A DNA stretch of 64,000 nt from Lethocerus indicus. Its lineage: Eukaryota; Arthropoda; Insecta; Hemiptera; Belostomatidae. The number at the start of each line of letters is the position of its first letter. Position 1 is the first letter of the stretch. Position numbers and translations under genes: made by a program. Below are positions 43,701-54,024 of the stretch, in pieces. The stretch lies in assembly GCA_019843655.1 (NCBI GenBank), contig JACDQD010000006.1, positions 13,844,246 to 13,908,245 of the forward strand. Reading direction: 5' to 3'. The notes beneath the pieces were generated by a model. It did not search any database, had not been told where the DNA came from, and saw only the letters and a list, made by a program, of their open reading frames with translations.

Positions 43701-45500
43701 AACGCTGTCTACGTGAGACTGAATTACACGCAGCCTTTGTGCGCCTGCCCCTCACGCTACAGGGAACCTTGTTCGGCCTCCCTCAACTCAGATGACATGC
43801 ACACAACCGAACTATCAGCAGATCCCAAAGGAAAGGTAACAAATCCTATGGTACAAATACCTTATTTCGGGAAATATTTCTGAATATATCAATATAGTTT
43901 CAATATAATCAAGAATTATACTACACATATCTACAAGGATTTTATATGTTCTATAGCTTATAACGATGGTAACAACCCAGTGATGACAAAAACTTATAGT
44001 TAGGAGTTTAAAATCGAACACATTCAACACTGTTACTGTCTACTAATTGTCAACATATGAGTCCCAGGAATTAGTAAATAGAATAGCCAATACTGAAAAA
44101 ATACGCTCCGTCAACTACCTAAAAAATATAAACCTACGATGGTAGCGGGCGTTGAGGAAGAATAGAGTATTTGTTAAAGCGGTCTAGACAAAGGGTACGC
44201 GGGCGGTGAAGCAAAGAGGAAGAAGAAGCGAGGCGACGGAGTGAGTGACTGATAATTAGCATGTCCATTGGAGACGAACCGTTCTGTCCACTCATCCGTT
44301 AGAGACAACACTCAGTCTCACACGTTCTACAGTCCCGATCAGCCAGATCTCCCACAAACTGCCTTCCTATTTAGGCAATAGGGGAAAAAATTGGTTACCG
44401 AAAAAACAACTCTATTCATAAGTGAATATGTAGCGTATCGATTTCAAGGAAGTATGACGCGTTACAATGAACCTTCTTATGCACACCTCGTCACGGAAGG
44501 CAGTATGCCATGGATTTTAATCCAGTATAGTATGTTTAACCTCTAATGCCCGTATCACTGCAAATATGTCTGGAGGCGCGACGATAGATGTCCAAAACAC
44601 TGTAGAACTCCCCAGTTCCGGATAAAATTAAAGACTAAGTTAGTTATTGCACCGTTTCCACTACACTCGATTCTATCGTTAGACCTAGAAGCGGTCCTAT
44701 TATTCGAATATAAATCTTTTTGCAAAAAAGATATTGTAAATGTGCGGGACAATCCAACCGATTAATTAAGTTTTTGGCGTTCGCGACACTTTGGTAACGA
44801 CAGACCCCCACAATTGATTGTGCCTCTGTGCACACCGCAGAATATTCGTCTTCTCTTCATGTTAAATATGTTACCATGCATAGTTTGACATTGATTCTGT
44901 CTGTTTATTTTTTTAACCCGCCATTCTCAATTTTGTGAAGATATTGACACTAGTCAAAACCTGTGAGCCGGTGGCCGACATGAGACTGTGCAGGTCACCG
45001 AGGGACTGGTCCCTCCTGGCGCTGCAGAACATACGCACAGGAAAGAGCCACTATTTGGTTATATGCAGATGTCCCAAAACTAGCATTTTAGGTAAGTAAT
45101 TTATTTGATAGGGGAATTAACACAAGCAGCAAACCTAAAATAAAATCAGTGGCCGCGTGCAGCCGAATGAATAACTGACTCATGTTATTTCTATTTGAAT
45201 TTTAGAGGGGCCGATGAGTCACGATCAACCGACTTACGCCAGTGTTCCCGGCATCCGGGTCTATGGAATGATGTGTGTAAGTAAAAATTCGACAGCTCCC
45301 CTTCATTCGCATTTATCTAATAGAAGGGGTCGGCCAATGAGAACGTCTCGCAGCCTCAGGTTTAAAGGCAAGTTTAAAACTCCTACTTAAACTAAGCACT
45401 GAACTTTTAGATTTTGGATTTTCATCAAGTAAAATGTTTTACTAATGCACCATTTAATTTTTTTCAGATTACCACGCTTCGTTTCCATGGCACAAAGTGA
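13774..45500 (+). CDS. Secreted cysteine-rich protein, U-scoloptoxin(11)-like family (insect homologue, six coding exons)
   Basis: Exons joined by phase: 13,774-14,034; 43,258-43,368; 43,695-43,835; 44,941-45,091; 45,206-45,276; 45,468-45,500, giving about 255 aa. All junctions are GT-AG; donors are GTAAGG, GTTCGT, GTAACA, GTAAGT and GTAAGT. Residues 1 to about 19 form a signal peptide (MWRR then a hydrophobic core ending near GTKC). A Ser/Thr/Gly/Pro-rich linker follows, then a C-terminal domain with ten cysteines including the motifs LCACPS, KTCEP, DWSLLALQN and VICRC. The DWSLLALQN...KSHYLVICRC segment recalls arthropod proteins labelled U-scoloptoxin(11)-like. In non-venomous insects these are presumed ordinary secreted proteins, so the name does not imply toxicity. 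Intron 1 is 29.2 kb while the later introns are 114-1,105 bp. The family call is from memory; the gene model is stronger than the name. Confidence 0.75.
15802..15819. repeat. Tandem duplication of a 9-bp unit
   Basis: GACTGAGGT occurs twice in a row. No functional reading is offered; it is one of very few exact tandem repeats in the first 46 kb. Confidence 0.8.
23340..23880. other. Strongly GC/CpG-rich intronic island
   Basis: One of the most GC-rich segments in the window. Several overlapping frames on both strands stay open for 100-150 codons, but they are rich in Arg, Pro and Gly, share no recognisable domain and exclude one another. I read this as composition and not coding. A regulatory island within intron 1 is the simplest explanation; an unannotated non-coding RNA promoter cannot be excluded. 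Confidence 0.35.
31440..31960. other. GC/CpG-rich intronic island with E-box cluster
   Basis: A sharply GC-rich segment between AT-rich flanks, containing TTTATT/AATAAA-type and TAATT words plus the triple E-box at 31,803-31,829. No open frame has protein character. Composition, motif density and position deep in a long first intron make this the best single enhancer candidate in the window; that role is inferred. Confidence 0.4.
31803..31829. promoter_or_regulatory. Triple E-box cluster (CACCTG/CACCTG/CAGGTG), helically spaced
   Basis: CACCTG occurs at 31,803-31,808 and 31,813-31,818, and CAGGTG at 31,824-31,829, with start-to-start spacing of 10 and 11 bp. The last two form an inverted repeat, CACCTGC-CCC-GCAGGTG. 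CAGGTG is the known core for Snail/Scratch and ZEB-type zinc-finger repressors and for some bHLH dimers. Which factor binds, if any, cannot be told from sequence. Confidence 0.45.
32340..32810. other. GC-rich intronic island
   Basis: GC- and CpG-rich sequence with overlapping open frames on both strands (about 80-120 codons) that look like by-products of composition. No splice-bounded exon or domain was recognised. It lies just after the 31.4-32.0 kb island, the two being separated by an AT-rich spacer. Confidence 0.3.
35200..35760. other. GC-rich, pyrimidine-biased intronic island with (TC)n tract
   Basis: From about 35,455 to 35,595 the plus strand is strongly pyrimidine-biased, with repeated CTCTC and CTCGCTC words and a pure (TC)n run at 35,575-35,592. 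Read on the minus strand this is a GAGAG tract, the known recognition sequence of GAGA factor (Trl) and related insect proteins. No coding exon is evident. It could mark an alternative promoter, an enhancer or a Polycomb-type element; this is inference. Confidence 0.35.
36656..36691. repeat. Tandem 16-bp repeat, two copies plus partial third
   Basis: ATTTGGAGAATACTAC is repeated directly at 36,656-36,671 and 36,672-36,687, followed by ATTTG. It appears to be a local slippage duplication in the intron. Confidence 0.8.
37380..37800. other. GC/CpG-rich intronic island
   Basis: A GC-enriched patch with CGAGC and CCGCC words and overlapping, mutually exclusive open frames of 60-85 codons on both strands. 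I see no domain and no convincing splice frame. Listed as a candidate regulatory island only. Confidence 0.3.
41450..42000. other. GC/CpG-rich intronic island nearest the 3' exons
   Basis: A GC- and CpG-rich patch about 1.3-1.8 kb upstream of exon 2 of the secreted-protein gene. Frames of 77-112 codons on both strands overlap one another and resemble no protein I know. It could be an internal promoter driving a shorter transcript of exons 2-6, but no promoter element was identified. Confidence 0.3.
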
Positions 45501-45517
45501 CGGAGTTTTTGAAGACG

Positions 45518-45533
45518 AATAAACTTGAATAAA
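45518..45533 (+). terminator. Two tandem poly(A) signals
   Basis: AATAAA occurs at 45,518-45,523 and 45,528-45,533, only 18 nt after the stop codon of the secreted-protein gene. This implies a very short 3' UTR and supports the placement of the last exon. Confidence 0.65.
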
Positions 45534-46720
45534 CACAATTCGACCGTTACGGAATCCTCAAATATTCTCCGCATTTCAATCCCCTCCGTTTAAACTTTAT
45601 TTAGATGAATGTGTATTTTCAATATAAGGAGCTATTTTATGTGTTTAATTTGGGAGTACAAGTATAATATTGGAAAAGTCAACTGCGTAAGTTGACGTTC
45701 CAGTGGGGAAACTTCCTAATTGTGGCAGTACTGGTCAAATCTGTGGAGTTAAAAATGACCTGTGATATTAATAAAAGGGTCGTTGACGACCTGGGGTATC
45801 ATCTGGGGCAACTTTATAAACTAATCATTTAAAGTTATTTCCAAATCTCATACATATATTATACACATTGTACCCTATTTATTCTGTTTGGTTGAGGCTG
45901 TAAATAATGCTTTATTTATTTATATTATATAATCGCTTAGTTGAGCGATTCTGCTTGTAAGTAGTTTATGATTCTTAAAAATATTCACTGTTTCTTTTCT
46001 CCTCTAATATAGCCATTAAAACAGAATTAATATGCATTAACAATGAACATTAGACACTAGGGAAGATATTTAATAATCTAATAAAATTTGTCTATAACGG
46101 GTCGGTTCTAGATTTTTGTGGTGTGGGAAAGACTGATTTCATTGGTTTCCTCTGACTCTTAAAATTTATTAATTAAGCAAATCGTCGTTTCTTCATCATT
46201 AATAAATGTCACAGCTTGCATTGAAGTGTCATAAAGGGTAACAACAACTTCGACCGGAGGTAATTGTGCGAGTAATAATTGAGTACATTCATGCCATATA
46301 TTCATAACACACAAGCCCAAAACGGAGCAATTGCCCACGTCGATAACTAGAACCGATCAAAAATATGCAATCATTGTTCATGAATTACAAAAAATTGGAA
46401 TTGTAAAATTAGATATGGGCATCTTCTATAAGCTGCCCCGAGTACAAATCGGTTTCAAATAATTTAGTAATAAGAATAAACAAACTTTAAATATATTCTT
46501 TAATATTAGCCCAAGTAGAAAATGAGTGTGAATGTAAAAGGAACTTATAATGTAGAAGTAATAAACATTATACCTATTCTAAAAAAAACAAATAATATTT
46601 TTTTACCGCAATTGAATCTTGTATACCTATATTTCCCCTCCATCACCTTCCTTCTAAATACAATCCGTGTATAGTACACGTTATGTCGAATTTAGGGGGT
46701 TTGCAAGGATCATCACCCAT
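45534..46720. other. Intergenic segment with no recognisable gene
   Basis: CpG dinucleotides remain frequent up to about 46,690, as in the region to the left. I searched the minus strand for the expected last exon of EFL1 (roughly 120 codons after the VLG motif) and did not find it. Nothing else coding is supported. Confidence 0.6.
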
Positions 46721-46743
46721 TTGTGTGTGTGTGTATGTGTATA

Positions 46744-46810
<67 letters not shown>
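46721..46810. repeat. Self-complementary microsatellite (TG)n(TA)n(CA)n
   Basis: TG repeats lead into a long TA tract and then CA repeats, so the whole tract is nearly its own reverse complement and can form a long hairpin or cruciform. It lies just beyond the last EFL1 donor, at the point where CpG content and the EFL1 gene structure both change. Confidence 0.9.
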
Positions 46811-46845
46811 TATTTTTTCATACAACAATAAGGAAATTAACTTAC

Positions 46846-49800
46846 CTAAAACATCTGCATTCACTTGGATAGAACAGGAATACATGGCAGCCATAAGCCT
46901 CTGGGGTTGAGCTTGAAAACTCTTCCTACATCCCTCTTTAACTGCAGACACTATCTGACCAGATAAGGGTCCATAATTTCCACTAAAAATGTGATACTTA
47001 AAATTACCAGTATGTATTTAATTATTACACATTTATATAGTATAATATTATAATATCATTTTTACTATATTATATTTTTTATATTCTATAAAATGTTTAA
47101 TCCATATTTAAAGGGTCTTATTTTTATGAATTACCTAGATGCATTAGATGGTTCTATTGTCCATTCTTGAATAATAAAAGCAACACCCATCATTGGTTCC
47201 TCACAGAGTGGTCCTGCTAATGTAGCAAGTTGAAAACCATTAATAAAACTACTATCATGGTCATAAAGAAGCTTGTTTAATGTTGCTGCATTTGCTTGGT
47301 TCCAAGCATTTCTCTTCTCATAACCTAAAATCATATATTCAGCCTGCTCATTCAATATTTCAACACTACAAACTAATCATTTTATTAATACAAGAAAATA
47401 ATCAATGCTAGAAAAAATTGGCCAATACATAGAAAATATTAAAATACCTTTAACTTCATTTATAAGAATATTTGGACCACATTTTCTTGGGCCAAAGCAC
47501 CAAATTCGATTAACTATGTCACTATTCCAATTGCCATTTGCTTCTTTAAATGCATCAATTAGTTCCTTCTTTAGATTATCTATAGCTTTCCATGTTTTCT
47601 CTGCCATTTCAGTTTGATTTTTGTTAATCATGTCTTTTATTTCAGTAATGGAATTGTCAAATTTTTGAACATTGTCTACATTACTATCTTGATGTCTGGT
47701 GTTCATATATGAGTCCATAGTTTTTATTAGTTCTGCATTATCATCTAATATTGTAGTAACTTCTTGTGGAAGGGGGACACAATGCATTTTGAAAACACAC
47801 TGTTTGTTGGGTGTAACCATTGTTACTACCCCTTCTGAGTTTACCAAAGGGTTATTATTATCCTGAAATAATAAAATTAAAACTAATACTGATATACTGC
47901 AGTGAGATGAAATACAAAAATGGTTCATACATGAGGTATGTATGTGTTATAGGAAATTATAGGGCTATTTTATCTTCTCATTTTAAAAAATGAAATCAAG
48001 AATAATTAGTAATATGTGTGAGTCTCTGTGAATATGTACATACTATGAACCTCTACACCCTCTACATTTTGAATTGGGGAAAATAAAAGCTGATTAAATT
48101 AAAAATTATAGGCAAAAATGTGTATGGAAAGTATATGAAAATTGTTCCCTCTATGATCAGGAACTATGATATTTTTCATTAGTTCTTTATTTTCACAGTA
48201 GTGTGTTAAATTAGTACATACAACTCTTTTGCCAGGTGTATTTAGTTCAATAGCTTCATTGACCATGTCAACTACAGGCGGTGGAACAATCGTTTCACGG
48301 AATGGAACAATCGGTTCTGAGGCAACCACATCAACCTTAGCATATCTGAAATGCCAAAAACAATATAATAATTATAATCCAATAAAATGTGATTAAATAT
48401 GATTTTCAATCATAAATATAAACTACAATTACTACCTCATCCTTAGGTCATCTAGACATCTTTCTAAATGAACTTCACCTGCTGTGACAATGACATGTTC
48501 TCCTGTTTCTTGAACTAAAACCTAGGAGGGGTAACAAAAATAACACAGAATTTAATATCACATGATCACATGTAAACTCTTTTAATTAAATCCTTATTTG
48601 GATAAATCAAACACAAACATAATCAACAAATAAATAAAGAAGGAATAATTTATAAACAAACATATAACCCAACCTGAACACAAGCATCTGCTTGATTTAA
48701 TAGCTTTAAACCTTTTATAAGGGCAGGAAGATCTGAAGGTTTTGCTGGTTCAACTGCTACTCTTAAAATAGGCAAAGCCATGAGATTAAGTTCAGAAAAT
48801 GATGGACAGCAAATTTCGGTTGATAATGTTGCACTTTTCATAACATGTTCTTCCAGTCCACCAATACCTACGAACATATAACTAGTGACACATTCCATTG
48901 TTTTTTACAATTGTAATAATATTTATTTGTTGGTAGAGACTGAGAGGGCAATGTTTATTGTAAATTTGGTGTTCTTCTGTCTCCCCACGCTGGTCTTGCC
49001 TTTTGTTAAACCGGTTTCGGCTGCAACGCCATCTTCAGTGGCGGTGTTAATCACTTTGGATGCTTGTGGGCCATCCTGCTTGCCTGTCACTGTTACTTGT
49101 ACTGTGGTGGTTTTCTGTTTGTCGGGTTTATACACACGCCTTGTCCTTGTTTTTGGGAATGTTGTTTTTTGGGGTTCGGAGGGATTTCGTTAATCGGCTT
49201 AAGACTTTCTAGGATTACCGGACGAGGTGGGAGGGTGAGGTCATTAAGTATTATTAGTGGGGTTAATATGTAATGACTTTGGGAATTATTTTCTCATTTA
49301 TAATATTCTTTTGTTTGTTCTTGAACATGTTTTCTATCATGTCCATCTCTTTGCACCCCCCTCGACTGGTAATCCTTGAAGGCTTAAGCCGATTAAAAAA
49401 ATCCGTCCCAACCCAATAAGACAAACAGCATTCCCAAAAACACAAACAGAAGGACAAAACATATATGTACACACGACAGACAACCACCACAGTACAAGTG
49501 ACAGTGCAAACAGGCTGCCTACAAGCATCCAAAGTGCCAATGTGATGAACTCTACCAAAAGACCGAACCAGCGAGAGGAGACAGAAGTACACCTTAGACC
49601 CCACCCATCACTTGTGGTTGAGGAGTATGCCCACAGAGCGAGAGCTCAGGTGTTCCTGTATTGTTTTTGGTGATAAAAAATTAAAATACTAATGCCTCAT
49701 ACCTACAACATTCCCAGCTGGAGCTTCATTTAAGAATTCGAATTCACGACCCATCATTAAATACAAGTCTGATATTGTAGCTTTTGTTATATGTTGGCCA

Positions 49801-52708
49801 TGCCTCAGGTCTTTCAGAGTCAAATTTTCATCGATCTCTTCCCCATTCTGGATCTGATACATCATAAGAATAACAGAAAGTGGTAAAAATAATAATCATA
49901 TACTTACTCAACACAAACCATAACCAACAAAGATATCACAACTTATATCTAATAACAACAATGGTTACTAACTCTTTGTAATGCAACAGCAGGATCATGT
50001 TTCGGGCCAAGAACATACACTGTTTGGCCCTTCCGTAGCACACCACTATATATTCGTGCAAATGCAATGAATACTTCATTTGAAAGGGGCTCTGTTGGTG
50101 GAACTTGTTCCATATCTTTAGGAGTCTCTTCCATCGGAGATGGATCAGGAGATTGCAATGCCATCATTCTCATAGAATGCCGTAATCTGGCCTGTTCTTT
50201 CCTTTCCGATAATTCTTCTTCTGTTAGTATTTGAGGCCGATTTAGAGGCAAACATTTTCTCTCCACCTTTCAATATACATTAAAAATCAATGGCAGTAGG
50301 ATTCTTTCAAATAAAACGTGAAACCCGTTTTACAATGTCATACTTACAGGAAACATTTTAGACACAAAAACGATTACAGGTGCATTTGGATCAGCAGAAC
50401 AATCAATGAAGGCCTGAGCCAAAGCTTGAGTTTCATTAGGTAATGTTTCTAAGGCTTGATTCTTATTACACATTAGTTTTTCAACCTTCTCCGTTGTTAA
50501 TTGATTGGCAGCGGGCAATTTATTACAAACCAAGTCTGTGAAAAACCAAATTAAATCAGAAAATAGGGTATAGTATCAGAAAAAAGGGAATATAGCAAAA
50601 TTATAACACAAATATGAAATGAATAATTTTTATAGAATTTATTATATAAAACATTTATTTTACCTAGTACAGCATTTGCTAAAGGAAGCCACTGACTGCA
50701 AACAGACTGCAGCTGAACTTTGGAGTCTGTGTGCCGTAAATCTCTAGTTGTCACTTTTACTCCTAAATTCTCAACAATTTTCACCAGTTTATCTTTATCC
50801 TAAATAGATTATTAAGAAATCATTGAAGAATCATAATTCTTGTTAAATTACTTAGGTTTACTTAAAATTCGTGTTTTACCTTTCTGATACAGATTATATC
50901 ATACAGTGACCAAATATTTTCAAGGACTAACTGCACAAATAATGGCTTCTTCGCCTTTTCTTGGGCTCCTCTCATAATGCTTTTTGTTTTAGAATTAAAG
51001 TAAAAATCCCCCCATAATGTGCGTCTTAACATCTCTTCATTCACTGACAGTTTCTTACTATATAGTTGTGCAAAATCGTTTATACTAGAAAAGGTAGAGA
51101 AAATAAAACATAATTTACATGCCGTTAACTTTAAAATAAAAATAAGTATATAACTGCTTAAATAAAAGCAGTTAAAATTACATACCAGAATCCCCAACCA
51201 TCTATTGCACTAGCGAAAATAACGTTTCCTTGGTCGGGTGAAAAATAAAGGGTGGAGTCATCTGCTTCGTCTAAACCGTCGCTCCAGTCATATAATCCAG
51301 TATTTTTAATGTTACATCCTAAATTTTCTTTCTCACCACGTTGAAGTACTTCAGTGGTAAAAAGTTCACCCATTACGGCATTTACCTATAACAAAAGATG
51401 TTCCATTGAACAAAGGACGGTTTGTGTGACCAGAAAGCGAATTTAAAAACTATAGAATAAATTAATAATTGTCAGTATAATTTAGGATACTTCTTAGCAT
51501 ATAATAAAAATATACCTTTTCTAAAACTTGCGTTAGATGGATATACGCGTCTAAGGGGGTGAGTTTCATTTCTAACACAAGTCTATCTATTTTATTTAAT
51601 ACTAGTACTGGCTTTATATTTTCAAGCCAGGCTTGCTTCAGAACTGCCTGGAACAGGTAAACAGGTATTTTAGTTACCTTAAATGTTCTTTTGTAAATCA
51701 GAAAGACAATATTCAATAAGGTAAAATATCATTTCAAATAAATATATACATTCCTTATATAAAATGAACATGAACACATTCGTTATAATTGTACTATCAT
51801 TAGTTCGAAATACTAGTTTTGTGGTCGGCCAGTGTTTGGAATAAGGTGGGTACTAATCGGTTAAATATAATTGTACAGTACTTTTCTCGATCTTATGTCT
51901 CCTCTCGCTAGTTTGGTCTTTCGTTAAACCGGTTTCGGCTGCTCACCATCTTCAGTATCACTTTTTGCCAGTAGGGTGGTGAGTCACTCTGGTCTATTGA
52001 TTGCTTGTGGTGAACCCTGCCTGCAGTCACTTCACTTTTACTGTGGTGGTTGCCTTATTTCTCGTGTGTATATAGGTTATGTCGTTAGTGTATGAAACAA
52101 CTGTCGTTGATTATGTGGTTTTGCTTATTCTTAAATGTTTATTCTTACATATATTCATTCCCTTGCCTTTTCTACCTGGATGCATTAGTTTTAGTTAGCT
52201 CTTTTTCTTTTTTTGCATCGAGGTCGGAGCGGATATGGTTACCGAGGTTTTATTCTGTATTATACTTTATGGTCTTTATGAATTCTTTAAACCTGTTCAC
52301 TATTCTTCTTCCCTATGCTATAGCACCTTCCATAAGTTATTTTGTACACTCTGCTTTCTTACACATCGGGACAAACACAAAGCGGAGTGTACAAAATAAC
52401 GTCCGGAATCTATGATGGCCTTTATTTTGGGCAGTGGACCATATTATCTACCCCGACCAAGATGCATAAAACATAAATAGCTCACTAAAACTAATCCATC
52501 TAGGTGGAAAACGCAAGGAAATGGACATAGCTAAGAATATAGATACATTCAAGAACAAACGAAAGCGCGTAATGAATGAGAAAATAAACTCACAGTTACC
52601 CTTTATATTCCCCCAAAAATTACTTAAGCCGTTTAACTAAATCTCTACAGATCTAAAAAGAACGATAACAGTCCCAAATATAACTAGAAAATAAAGACAG
52701 AACCAATA

Positions 52709-52797
<89 letters not shown>

Positions 52798-53980
52798 GAG
52801 AAACCAAACAGGCTCCACAGTAAAAGTGAAGTGACTGTGGAAATGGTACCGATAAAGAGATACTGAAGATCGCGTGCAACCGAAACCGGTTTAGCAAAAT
52901 GTTTTTAATGGAACTATTTGTTCCTTTAGACATAAAAAAATAACACATTTCAATGTTCAATAAGCTGATTATATCAAATTATTATTTCAAATAATTTTCA
53001 ACTTACAAAAATGAAAATACGGGTAAGAAGTAAAGAGAAGAATAAAATAGTTCAACAGTAATTTATTTTTAATAAAAATGTATATATTTAAGTTACAATA
53101 TTCAGTTTATTCACTGAATCTAAAATGAGATCATATAGAGACCATTTCTCTTTGTGGTAAACACCTACAAACCAAACAAGGTAAATTAATCCAAGAGCAC
53201 AGAATAATTGTACTCTTGATATTAACAACTGATAATAATAGACAATAAACAATGGATATAATATCATGTTTATAATCAATATCAACCTTGGAGTGATCAC
53301 TGCACAAATGTACTTTAACTCAGTTAATAAATAATAAAATTAAAATCACATATAGAGTTCTCAACTAAACCAAACTATCATTGTTTAAATAGAGTATGAT
53401 GCAATTTATCACTCTTCCAAAAGATGAACACCATCAACCAACAAAAACTCCACATATCCTCAATGGTGAGCAAAGGACCATCTAAAAACAAAAATTCTTC
53501 TTGTACCGAGTACGCACAATTAAGCAAATAGGAATTTATGGTAGAAAAATCTCAACCAAAATCTAGGTAAATTATTTACATAACTAATCAATCTTCTAGG
53601 TAGGAACATTAATGCTTTGAAATTGACATATGTAATACTGAGTCATATGTCAATTCACAGTTCCCCAACAAATTATTCATTCATGAAATTCCTATTTAAA
53701 TGCAACATTATTTCACTTGAACAGTTCCTTGAAGATAAAACAAAAGAATTTTTACACTTCACAAAAGAATCTCTTCCATTCACTTTCTACACAACAGTAA
53801 CTCACAACAGTTATCAGTAACAAAGCGAACAGAGAATATCTTGAAACAATCAACCACTAAAATCAAATGATAGAATTATGTTAAATGTTATTAATGTAAA
53901 TTTCTGTCATTATGCTATTTACACTAAATGCAATTGCATTAAACACAAATAATTCATATATGAACATATATACACATGTA

Positions 53981-54024
<44 letters not shown>

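Larger units (their letters stand above)
51840..52925 (+). mobile_element. Degenerate Penelope-like retroelement remnant, second copy
   Basis: An arm at about 51,900-52,080 is repeated in inverted orientation at about 52,797-52,915 (shared blocks AAACCGGTTTCGG, ATCTTCAGTATC and CAGTCACTTCACTTTTACTG). The interior has a plus-strand frame at 52,476-52,640 whose product contains [20 protein letters not shown] and ends in a stop; it matches the peptide tail of the element at 48.9-49.65 kb. The right arm follows that tail after an 85-bp (TA)n tract and carries a hammerhead-like core on the same strand. A 15-bp hairpin (52,337-52,351 with 52,385-52,399) lies inside. It sits in the 2.5-kb EFL1 intron between exons 3 and 4. 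Class assignment is inferred; no RT or GIY-YIG domain is intact. Confidence 0.55.

Noticed and set aside
46683..46910. Plus-strand frame through the microsatellite
   Set aside because: Repeat-derived Val-Tyr/Ile-Tyr/Thr-His string, antisense to EFL1 exon 16.
47361..47371. Alternative acceptor TTTGTAG for EFL1 exon 15
   Set aside because: It gives an immediate in-frame stop; the acceptor just upstream (GATTAG) keeps the frame with the 47,448 donor.
48099..48222. Continuation of EFL1 exon 13 past the GTATGT donor to a stop
   Set aside because: The extension is not like the EFL1 family, and splicing at 48,222 joins in phase to the conserved VTPNK segment of the next exon.
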